Below, piece by piece: positions 7,663 through 14,357 of a stretch of 20,894 nt of DNA. Location of the stretch: the NCBI GenBank assembly GCA_002325615.1, contig DCSL01000015.1, forward strand, positions 1-20,894. Direction: 5' to 3'. The notes under the pieces are model-generated. The model did no database searches. It was not told the DNA's origin and saw only the letters and a program-made list of their open reading frames with translations. The position numbers and the translations under genes were made by a program. The DNA comes from Amoebophilaceae bacterium UBA1467. Lineage in GTDB: Bacteria; Bacteroidota; Bacteroidia; Cytophagales; Amoebophilaceae. Position 1 is the stretch's first letter; every line of letters begins with the position of its first letter.

Positions 7663-7782
7663 ATGTACGCACAGTTTCAAAGATTTATAACCACAATGCT
7701 TCTTTGCAGCATAATTCTTCAGGGCTGTGAAGGCGTGCCTTGGAAGCTGGTTGAGGAAAACAATCCTAGCTACCAGCGGTAA
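7663..7782 (+). pseudogene. Lipoprotein signal peptide, 5' exon-like fragment of the lysozyme gene
   Basis: ATG at 7663, after AAGAGGG (a plausible ribosome-binding site, about six bases away), opens a 39-codon frame to TAA at 7780-7782. The peptide is a clear lipoprotein signal: MYAQFQRF, a hydrophobic run TTMLLCSIIL and the lipobox LQGC (Cys22), then EGVPWKLVEENNP. The reading continues well in another frame directly after the stop (7781-7893: lysine/proline-rich, KKHKPRKPPKSNFPK...). That in turn joins the frame of the gene at 8031 across a run of seven Gs (7894-7900). Removing one base at each site gives one open frame of 1007 residues from 7663 to 10688. It is therefore probably the true N-terminus of the lysozyme protein. 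Confidence 0.6.
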
Positions 7783-8030
7783 AAAGCATAAGCCTAGAAA
7801 GCCTCCAAAATCGAATTTTCCTAAGTCAGTACAAAAGCAAGAGAATTCCAGCGCAGGCTCTATGGCACCGCAAGCCACCTGCTCCCCTGAAGTGGGGGGG
7901 TGCATCATCAGCCGATCTACCTAGCGCAGGACCTCATGCACTATCCCCTACGCCCTCGCAGCGCACCCCTTCTATCAGCCCATCCCGATCTTCTAGGCCA
8001 TCAGCGGAGAAAGAAAAACCTATCTCAGCA
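7781..8030 (+). pseudogene. Frame-disrupted linker between the signal peptide and the 885-aa ORF
   Basis: Coding-like in two successive frames. The first (7781-7893) reads Lys/Pro/Ser/Gln-rich, for example PKSVQKQENSSAGSM. The second (from about 7897, same frame as the downstream gene) reads GASSADLPSAGPHALSPTPS, continuing into the ATG at 8031. The downstream frame is open back to a TAG at 7767-7769 but has no ATG or GTG before 8031. The switch falls at (G)7, 7894-7900. Low-complexity Ser/Pro composition on both sides supports a single original linker. Confidence 0.5.
7894..7900 (+). repeat. Run of seven Gs at a frame switch
   Basis: GGGGGGG at 7894-7900. A six-G version would join the upstream coding frame to that of the 885-residue ORF. 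Such tracts are known slippage sites in phase-variable genes and are also common assembly-error sites. Confidence 0.6.
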
Positions 8031-10688
8031 ATGAGCAATAAAAAAAAGCCCCGTCATGCGGTGTTGGACAAGGAGTCGATTGCTATTCGCAAGATTCCTA
8101 CACTGGCTAAGTCTCGTTTATCTTCTCCTGCAGCACCTGCCAAAGCCCTTCGACCTACTACCCAAGTAGTCATATCTACTTTTAAGGATGCTGTTGTTCT
8201 AAAGTCCACATCCTCTCCTATTGCTTCGCTACAATCTCCGATTGGCCCCTTTGCGCTCTCCTCTGGCAGAGAGGTAAGGTTCAGCCAAGTAGCTGGTCGT
8301 TGGGAAGCTGTAGTCAAGGAATCATGGGGAACGTTTTCTAGAAAAGTCTCCTTGCCTGTGGCACGCAAAGAGGATCTATCCGTAGCGTTACACAACCTGG
8401 AAGGCAAGGAAGTTGTCCATACGAAAAGGCGTATCCAAATTTTAGAGACTGCTCAACCCCCAAGTGTGTATATGGGGTATCTAGGCCTGAGAGGTGGGAT
8501 GGAAAAAGAGGAAGACAGTCAAGCACTGCCACCTAACGAGACATCTACTGCCTGGCACCCTCCCTTTGTCGCAAGACCAGCAAGCCTGAGAGTCGTGCAC
8601 CCCCTTGTGCCAAAAAAGCAAGAAGAGGCCAAGGAGCGGGCCCCCAAAGTTGGTGGTGCACCGAAGATAGATCGCTCTTCTGAGGCACTGGCCACCGTGG
8701 CCAGCGCCTCACCCTGTGCACACCTCAATGCTCTATCAGGCCAAGTACACGAAGGGAGCTCTTCCAGTGCTCCCACCTCCACTGCCGCGCGCAGTCGCAT
8801 GGCACCTTCGCTCCGTATAGCCCAAGCGAGGCCCCCATTGGCCCTCAACAAGCCTCCTACGCCCGGGGTCACGAAGCTTCAGCAGATAAAGACAGGTGAG
8901 GCTCTACACGCCCGGTATAGAGACCAACAAGCATGGGTTACACTACCCCCTACGTCATTAGGACTTTCTGACTGTAAAACACAGCCATCGCTACCTCCTC
9001 AAAGTGCTGCGCACCCGGCACAGACTGAAGAAAAGCCCAACACCAATGATACAGTCCCTCAGCCACCTTCCTGTGTGCCCTACTCTAGCGCTCAAGGACA
9101 TCAGGTACGCTTTCAAGAAGCCGATGGCAAGTGGCTCGCCCAGGTACAGGATGGGTGGGGCCGTGAGCAGGAGCTTCCGGTGATTTGTGCACCGGACCAA
9201 ACCCCTACACAAGCCCTGCAAAAGCTGGCCAGCAAAGCCCCTGGCCAACACAAGTACTGGGTGCATGTACTGGAGACCCACCAGCCACCCTGGGCGCCCA
9301 GGGTGGTTTATGTAGGGGCAATTGGTGTGCGGGGTGGGATGCAAGGAGATTACGTTGAACAGCTAGCTGGAAGTCAATACTTCGAGCTAGCTATTGCACA
9401 GCTTTCAGAAGATAGTGAACAGGTTAAGATGTCTGTAGCCCATATGGTTTTGAATATGATGATACCTGAACACTATGCATCGTTCTGCCAAGAAGTTCAT
9501 GAAGTTTTTATGCTTTTACAAAGCTCCACGAATGCTGATGGGCTGATGAGACATTTACGGATGAGACATTTACGTTCGTTATTTGAATATATTAGAAACG
9601 TATCTGTTATTACCAACGCAATACCTCTATATGTGTCTACTTTTGGTTCTGAGCGAGCTGAGGTAGTGGGTATCGTAATAGCTCGTTTCTTACTACCTAC
9701 GGGAAGACTTTCTAATAATCCTGTTAGACTTTGTAGAGAAAGCTGTCAAACTTTACTAGAAGGTATAAGGCGCATTGTTGCCGAACAAAGCATCAGGGGC
9801 AATGCAGGAAGAGAAGCAGAAGAGGAGTGTGATGCTTTGCATACAGAAGCTAGCAGGGAAGCCCACAGGCAACTTACCGAGCAAGAACGAATTCGTAAAC
9901 AAGAATCAAGGGATCGAAGGCTAGCTGAAGAGCAATATCAAAGAGAACAAGAGAGGATAATACAAGCGCAAGAGGCAAGCGAGCAAGAAGCTTCATTAAG
10001 GGTAGAAAGGGAAAGACTATTAAATGCAGCGGAGAGAAGAAGACGTAGGATATTATCAAATTCTGCCAACAGGCTAGCGCGTATTCGTGGTACACAATCA
10101 TTTGGATCAGAGCAACAGGTTTCGGTTGTCCATGCAGCTAATTCAATAGCACAGGTACCTGAAGTCAGTGTTCAAGTAGAAGAAGAGGTAGAAGCTAGGA
10201 ATAAACCCAGGAACGTACACAAACTAGAAGCTAGTCAAGAGGTTATCGAATTTATCGGAAGATTTGAAGGTTTTCGTGCTCATATGTATAAGGTAAGCGG
10301 AGTGGGTAGATGGACCATCGGCTATGGCCACGAGTTTGATGACGAAGAAATACCACGTTATGAAGCAGGTATTACTAAAGTGCAAGCACAGGAGTTATTA
10401 CACCAAGATGTGCAAGAGGCTATTGAGGAAGTTAGGGATTGTGTTTCAGTACAATTAACCCAGTATCAGTTTGATGCACTAGTAAGTTATGTGTACAATA
10501 CCGGAAGCATACGTGGAACTAGGTTATTAATAAACCTTACCACAGGTAACCTTGAAGGAGCGGCCCGAGAGATGGATATTGTGACGCAAACGAATCCTAG
10601 TACAGGAGAAAGAGTAGTCCTTCCAGGCCTCGTAATAAGAAGGGAACAAGAGCGGCAACTATTTTTAAACGGTGATTATGGGAACTAG
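8031..10688 (+). CDS. Large modular protein with C-terminal GH24 (phage-type) lysozyme domain
   Basis: An 885-residue product. Residues 1-75 are Ser/Pro/Ala-rich. Two copies of an unrecognised domain follow (79-157 and 356-437), each with G-x-x-VRF near the start and RGGM at the end, separated by a Ser/Pro/Ala-rich linker. Residues 440-590 are mixed helical. About 590-675 is a highly charged coiled coil (Glu/Arg/Gln). Residues 735-885 are a T4/P22-type lysozyme with the catalytic Glu (E746 in RFEGFR), WTIGYGH (761-767), FDALVSYVYNTGS and the terminal RREQERQLFLNGDYG. The Asp that usually lies between them is Val (V755). GC content is clearly higher up to about 9345 than after it. The ATG at 8031 has no ribosome-binding site, and a lipoprotein signal lies upstream behind two frame changes. 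The stop overlaps the next gene by 11 bases. It should cleave peptidoglycan; role as secreted effector or envelope lysozyme is open. Confidence 0.8.
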   Translation: MSNKKKPRHAVLDKESIAIRKIPTLAKSRLSSPAAPAKALRPTTQVVISTFKDAVVLKSTSSPIASLQSPIGPFALSSGREVRFSQVAGRWEAVVKESWGTFSRKVSLPVARKEDLSVALHNLEGKEVVHTKRRIQILETAQPPSVYMGYLGLRGGMEKEEDSQALPPNETSTAWHPPFVARPASLRVVHPLVPKKQEEAKERAPKVGGAPKIDRSSEALATVASASPCAHLNALSGQVHEGSSSSAPTSTAARSRMAPSLRIAQARPPLALNKPPTPGVTKLQQIKTGEALHARYRDQQAWVTLPPTSLGLSDCKTQPSLPPQSAAHPAQTEEKPNTNDTVPQPPSCVPYSSAQGHQVRFQEADGKWLAQVQDGWGREQELPVICAPDQTPTQALQKLASKAPGQHKYWVHVLETHQPPWAPRVVYVGAIGVRGGMQGDYVEQLAGSQYFELAIAQLSEDSEQVKMSVAHMVLNMMIPEHYASFCQEVHEVFMLLQSSTNADGLMRHLRMRHLRSLFEYIRNVSVITNAIPLYVSTFGSERAEVVGIVIARFLLPTGRLSNNPVRLCRESCQTLLEGIRRIVAEQSIRGNAGREAEEECDALHTEASREAHRQLTEQERIRKQESRDRRLAEEQYQREQERIIQAQEASEQEASLRVERERLLNAAERRRRRILSNSANRLARIRGTQSFGSEQQVSVVHAANSIAQVPEVSVQVEEEVEARNKPRNVHKLEASQEVIEFIGRFEGFRAHMYKVSGVGRWTIGYGHEFDDEEIPRYEAGITKVQAQELLHQDVQEAIEEVRDCVSVQLTQYQFDALVSYVYNTGSIRGTRLLINLTTGNLEGAAREMDIVTQTNPSTGERVVLPGLVIRREQERQLFLNGDYGN
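8265..8501 (+). repeat. Novel ~80-aa domain, copy A
   Basis: Residues 79-157 of the 885-residue protein: GREVRFSQVAGRWEAVV ... SWG ... LPV ... ILETAQPP ... YLGLRGGM. The same landmarks recur in order in copy B (9096-9341). I do not recognise the fold. Short alternating strands suggest a beta-rich domain. Confidence 0.65.
9096..9341 (+). repeat. Novel ~80-aa domain, copy B
   Basis: Residues 356-437: GHQVRFQEADGKWLAQV ... GWG ... LPV ... VLETHQPP ... AIGVRGGM. It aligns by eye with copy A across the whole length with few gaps. The shared landmarks are VRF, G(R/K)W, WG, LPV, LET-QPP and G-RGGM. The GC-rich part of the gene ends at about the end of this copy. Confidence 0.65.
9545..9574 (+). repeat. 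Perfect 15-bp tandem duplication
   Basis: GATGAGACATTTACG occurs twice back to back (9545-9559, 9560-9574). It keeps the frame and produces the repeated peptide MRHLRMRHLR. The perfect identity suggests a recent slippage or duplication event. Confidence 0.85.
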
Positions 10689-11433
10689 AATCATAACAAT
10701 AGTGCTGAGTTTACTACTGTTTGCGCACTGCGAGCCTGAGCAGAGAGAGTATGTGATTAACCCTGCTGAATTTATCTATGGCCAATGGCGGTGCCACAAG
10801 CATATGTGGTGGACATACAGCAAGTACACCAGCAAACAGCTAGCGCTTGTGCTAGCCTCCAAGCTATGCGTTGAGAGAGACCGAATCTATTTTGAAGATA
10901 ATGAAGTTATTAAGCCCTATTTCTTTACTCCTGGAGAGATCATTGTGGAAAAAATTCCAGAACAAGATATAAGGTGTATCTACAAAGTGCAGAAAGGACC
11001 ACTCAAGCAGCTGTACACGAAAGAGGCGTTACGAAATTTAGATATGGTGTCTTTGGGTAAAGATGCGTATGAACTAGGTGTCATTTATTTAGACAAAGAC
11101 CTTATGATCCTTAACTACTGTGGTGGTGTTACCTTTTTCATGGAAAAGATCCCTGCGATAGAAAAATATTACCAGGGGCAAGAGTCATCTATAAAGACGT
11201 TGGCTTTAGTGCAACCTTGTGAGTTTGTAAAACTGACTTACAGTGCACAAGGCACTTCGTCCCGACTCATAATAAAAGACCAGGTGGGTAAGACACTGTT
11301 TAGGATATTACTAGAGGGCAATGAGCAAACGAAAACGATCCGTGTGCCGCTCTCTAAGGTAACCGAGCTCACTTTTGAGGTATTCTCTTCGCATCCCTAT
11401 TTTGAATGGCATCTAGCGGCGCTGGTCTACTAG
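10678..11433 (+). CDS. Predicted lipoprotein paired with the lysozyme gene (candidate immunity protein)
   Basis: A 251-residue product from ATG 10678 (GTG at 10672 is a possible earlier start). The ATG sits inside the lysozyme stop region (ATGGGAACTAG), an 11-base overlap that suggests translational coupling. The N-terminus MGTRIITIVLSLLLFAHC is a signal peptide followed by Cys; His before the Cys is unusual for a lipobox. The mature part begins with a conserved segment NPAEFIYGQWRCHKHMWW. It ends in a beta-rich domain (about 180-251: IIKDQVGKTLF, VPLSKVTELTFEV, W near the end). A second, frame-broken copy lies downstream after a lysozyme remnant. I do not recognise the family. Membrane anchoring beside a lysozyme fits a lysozyme inhibitor or immunity protein, but this is inference from context. 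Confidence 0.8.
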   Translation: MGTRIITIVLSLLLFAHCEPEQREYVINPAEFIYGQWRCHKHMWWTYSKYTSKQLALVLASKLCVERDRIYFEDNEVIKPYFFTPGEIIVEKIPEQDIRCIYKVQKGPLKQLYTKEALRNLDMVSLGKDAYELGVIYLDKDLMILNYCGGVTFFMEKIPAIEKYYQGQESSIKTLALVQPCEFVKLTYSAQGTSSRLIIKDQVGKTLFRILLEGNEQTKTIRVPLSKVTELTFEVFSSHPYFEWHLAALVY

Positions 11434-11489
11434 CAAGCTATTAAAAGAAGCATAGGCAATGCTACAGCACGGAGCGTATGGCTCCTCTC

Positions 11490-11931
11490 GCTGTAAGCGC
11501 CATTGTCATCAGCACAGGCACCTAGCGAAGGCCATGCATCTTCGGCGGCAAGTGTTTATAAGTAGAAGAAGATCGTAAGATGCCTGCTACGCCAGCGACT
11601 GCGCCGAGTAGTAGTGAAGCTTCATCGGGAGCCCCTGCTCCAGCACAAGCTCCGGCAACGAGTGAGCCTACAGTGAGTGTGCAAGCAGAAGAAGAGGAAG
11701 AAGGTACCCCTGAAGCAACACCAGCTAGATGCCCTGGTAAGTTACATGTACAACACCGGCAGTATGGAAAATACCAAACTCCTAAAGAAGCTCAATGCAG
11801 GAGACTTTGAAGGAGCCGCCAGAGAGATGGATATTGTAACACAGAAAGGCACTGGAGGTAAGGTGCTTCAAGGGTTGGTAAAGAGACGAGCAGTAGAAAA
11901 AAAACTATTTTTATATGGGTATGATAACTAG
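11490..11931 (+). pseudogene. Decayed second copy of the lysozyme C-terminus
   Basis: Three frames carry pieces. About 11490-11561 reads Ser/Ala/Pro-rich (SSAQAPSEGHASSAASVYK). From 11562 another frame, with ATG 11580, reads MPATPATAPSSSEASSG ... TVSVQAEEEEEG, matching EVSVQVEEEVE before the lysozyme domain of the first gene. A third frame, to TAG at 11929-11931, reads HQLDALVSYMYNTGS ... GDFEGAAREMDIVTQ ... KKLFLYGYDN, matching the lysozyme C-terminal half. The segment in between, with catalytic Glu and WTIGYGH, is missing, so the junction is an out-of-frame internal deletion of about 100 codons. It cannot encode an active lysozyme. Confidence 0.75.
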
Positions 11932-12684
11932 AAACAAGCTCTTTGTTGTAGGCGCCTTATGTGTTTTTTTCTTTCCTTGCCAAGGATGTGCGCTGTATAC
12001 AATCAACCCTGGAGATTTCATCTATGGAAAGTGGCAATACAAGAGCCATGTATGGTGGAAGTTTACTAAATACACAGACGAACAAGTAGCACAAATCCAA
12101 TCATCAACGCTGCATATAGAGAAGGACCGCATTTATTTCGAAGGGGTTGACTTGGTCAATCCCTGCACCTTTACGAGTGAAGAAGTCAAGATTGAGAAAT
12201 TGTCAGCATTGGATGAGAAGGACCTAGACCTAAGGTATAGTTTTCAGGGCCTTGGCGTTACGAATACACCCAAAGAGAATTTCAAGAATTGTATCAAATC
12301 GAGCTAGGCCCTCCCTACGAACTAGCCTCACTCTATCTAGATCAAGAGACGCTCATTGTCAACTACTGCGGCGGAGTCTCCTTTTGCATGAAGAAGCTCC
12401 CGCACGTGCAACAAGCCTACCAAGGTAAGGGAAGAAAAGCAGAGTACACACTGAATGTTCCGGAACATAGCAGTTTCCTACAACTATGCTATAGGCTTTC
12501 CCACATACAGGCTTGGCTTACGGTGAAAGATCAAGACGGGCGAGTATTATGCGATACCAAGACGGGTGCCAACCAAGAGACCAAGACAGTCAAGCTCCCT
12601 GTATCCCAAGTCAACACACTTACTTTTCAGGTAGCGACAGCAGATTCTGCCACCATGTGGGAACTAGATGCAGAAATTTATTAG
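11921..12684 (+). pseudogene. Second copy of the lysozyme-linked lipoprotein gene, frameshifted
   Basis: ATG at 11921 overlaps the TAG of the lysozyme remnant by 11 bases, as in the first pair; an in-frame ATG at 11915 is also possible. The signal peptide ends in a good lipobox (FPCQGC), then NPGDFIYGKWQYKSHVWW, parallel to the first copy. The frame runs into a stop at 12305, but matching sequence continues in another frame to TAG 12682-12684: YTQREFQELYQIELG, IVNYCGGVSF, LPVSQVNTLTFQV. The switch is at CAGGGCC (12246-12252): one additional G (GGGG) would restore a single 254-residue product, against 251 in the first copy. Either an inactivated gene, a slippage site or an assembly error. Confidence 0.75.
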
Positions 12685-12777
12685 CGGTACCACACAAGAC
12701 TCCATTGTAACCCAGTGCAGCTATTGCCGTGTGGTGGGTGTCTGTTTGGTGCTTTTTTAGGGTAACCCTATCATCTC

Positions 12778-13019
12778 CGTACGTTTCTGCTCACCATACG
12801 GCGCGGAGTTCTTTTCGAAGAAAAAGGCTTCAATGATGAGGTGTATTTTAACAAAATAATATAGGCTACTGGCGTGGAGAAGGGCTGGTTGGTGAAAAAA
12901 TGACCACCGCAGCAGGACAGGCTGTAAGGTTGTATCCGGTGCCCAAGAAGAAGCGCAAGACCGTAGGATGCCTATTAGACAAATACATTCTCAATGGGTA
13001 CTCATTTTTTAGCGCTTGA
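12778..13019 (+). pseudogene. Unrecognised frame-broken remnant with a PKKKRK motif
   Basis: One frame reads TIRRGVLFEEKGFNDEVY and on to NKII before a TAG (12862-12864). Another frame, open from 12852, continues IGYWRGEGLVGEKMTTAAG and ends ...YPVPKKKRKTVG ... YSFFSA with TGA at 13017-13019. ATG 12900 would give a 39-residue peptide alone. The two parts join naturally if one base is added near 12855-12862, where AAAATAATATA is slip-prone. No family recognised. The rest of 12685-13090 shows no gene. Confidence 0.35.
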
Positions 13020-13090
13020 AATACCCCAGGAAGATAATACCTAACCACTTTATCCTGTGCCAAATAAACCAGCGTAAGTCCTGCGTAGGT

Positions 13091-14167
13091 CTACTTGCCT
13101 GCCTTCAGCTTTTCGGCATTGTCTGCTATCCTCAGGGCATCTATAATGTGCCCTATTTCGCCATCCATCACAATAGGGAGGTTGTGTGCCGTGTAGCCAA
13201 TTCTATGGTCTGTAATGCGTCCTTGGGGGTAATTGTAAGTACGAATTTTATCAGACCGATCGCCGCTTTTTACGATGGACTTTCTTTCTGCACCTACGGC
13301 TTCCTGCTGTTTTTTTAGTTCGCGTTCATACAGCCTTGCCCTGAGTACTTTCAAGGCTTTTTCAAGGTTCTTGAGTTGGGACTTGCCGTCTTGGCAGGAT
13401 ACAACAAGACCAGTGGGGAGGTGAGTGAGTCTGACGGCAGAGTAAGTAGTATTGACAGATTGGCCGCCAGGACCTGAAGAGCAAAAGGTGTCTTTTCGAA
13501 TGTCATTCATGTCAATATCTACCTCTACCTCGCCCCTCTCAGGTAGTACTACCACACTGGCTGCTGAGGTATGTGTACGTCCTTGAGTTTCTGTAGCGGG
13601 TACACGCTGCACTCGATGCACGCCAGACTCATACTTCATGATCCCATACACCTCTTCTCCAGTCACGGTACAGATAAGCTCTTTATAGCCCCCAGCTGTT
13701 CCTTCGGTCATGTCAAGCAGATGCAGTGTCCAGTGCATCTTTTCTGCAAAGCGTTTGTACATCCTGAACAAGTCGCCTGCAAAAATGGCTGCCTCATCCC
13801 CGCCAGCACCTGCCCTAATTTCTAAAATGATGTTTTTGCTGTCATTGGGGTCTTTGGGAATCAACACCATCTTGATCCGCTCTTCCAATGTCTGTTTCTG
13901 CTTCTCCAAGCTCTCTAGCTCCTCTTTTGCCAATTCTCTAAAGTCGACATCTTTTTCCGTATGCAAGACCGCTTTAGCACTCTCTGCATCAGCTAAGACT
14001 TTTTTGTATTGGTCATAGACCTGTACAATTTTGGACAGGCCTTTGTACTCCTTGCTCAAGGCTGTGTACTGCTTTCTATCAGCCATAGTGTCTGGTTGTG
14101 CAAGCAATGTTACTAGTTCTTGAGATCGTGCCTTGATGGCTTCTAGTTTGTCAATCATCTTGGCCAT
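13091..14167 (-). CDS. prfA: Peptide chain release factor 1
   Basis: Recognises UAA and UAG in the ribosomal A site and triggers release of the finished protein. From ATG 14167 the product is 358 residues (MAKMIDKLEAIKAR). It has the coiled N-terminal domain, the codon-recognition motif PAT (190-192, in RVQRVPATETQGR), which marks RF1 rather than RF2, and the catalytic GGQ (234-236, in SSGPGGQSVN). A TTG at 14182 would add five residues, and ATG 14158 would give the common MIDKLEAI start. A TATTTTTG -7-type box lies at 14180-14187 on this strand, so a short leader is likely. Divergent from the TPR gene. Confidence 0.96.
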   Translation of the reverse strand: MAKMIDKLEAIKARSQELVTLLAQPDTMADRKQYTALSKEYKGLSKIVQVYDQYKKVLADAESAKAVLHTEKDVDFRELAKEELESLEKQKQTLEERIKMVLIPKDPNDSKNIILEIRAGAGGDEAAIFAGDLFRMYKRFAEKMHWTLHLLDMTEGTAGGYKELICTVTGEEVYGIMKYESGVHRVQRVPATETQGRTHTSAASVVVLPERGEVEVDIDMNDIRKDTFCSSGPGGQSVNTTYSAVRLTHLPTGLVVSCQDGKSQLKNLEKALKVLRARLYERELKKQQEAVGAERKSIVKSGDRSDKIRTYNYPQGRITDHRIGYTAHNLPIVMDGEIGHIIDALRIADNAEKLKAGK

Positions 14168-14179
14168 TGGTTTTCTGGG

Positions 14180-14187
14180 CAAAAATA
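14180..14187 (-). promoter_or_regulatory. Candidate -7 box for prfA
   Basis: TATTTTTG on the minus strand, a full TAnnTTTG match and identical to the box before the HU gene. It is only 12 bases from ATG 14167, which would give a very short leader or favour ATG 14158. No clear -33 box. Confidence 0.3.
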
Positions 14188-14357
14188 CAAAAATTGTGGG
14201 CCATGATAATTGGGCATCATTATTATTGTTGCTATGTTAACACGACGTGTATCATCGCATGTGGCTGGGGCCATCCGTAGTATACAAAGCTGCCGCACTT
14301 GTGGTGACTGTGTATAGTCGCATATATATATGTAAATCTTACCAATACGAATCGCAC

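Noticed and set aside
7763..7790. Programmed frameshift at the TAA AAA G site after the lipoprotein signal
   Set aside because: A stop followed by an A-run can shift ribosomes, but a second switch at (G)7 would also be required, so mutation, slippage variation or sequencing error is simpler.
9874..10101. Hydrophobic minus-strand frame opposite the coiled coil
   Set aside because: The complement of Glu/Arg/Gln codons reads Leu/Phe/Ser-rich; this is an antisense artefact.
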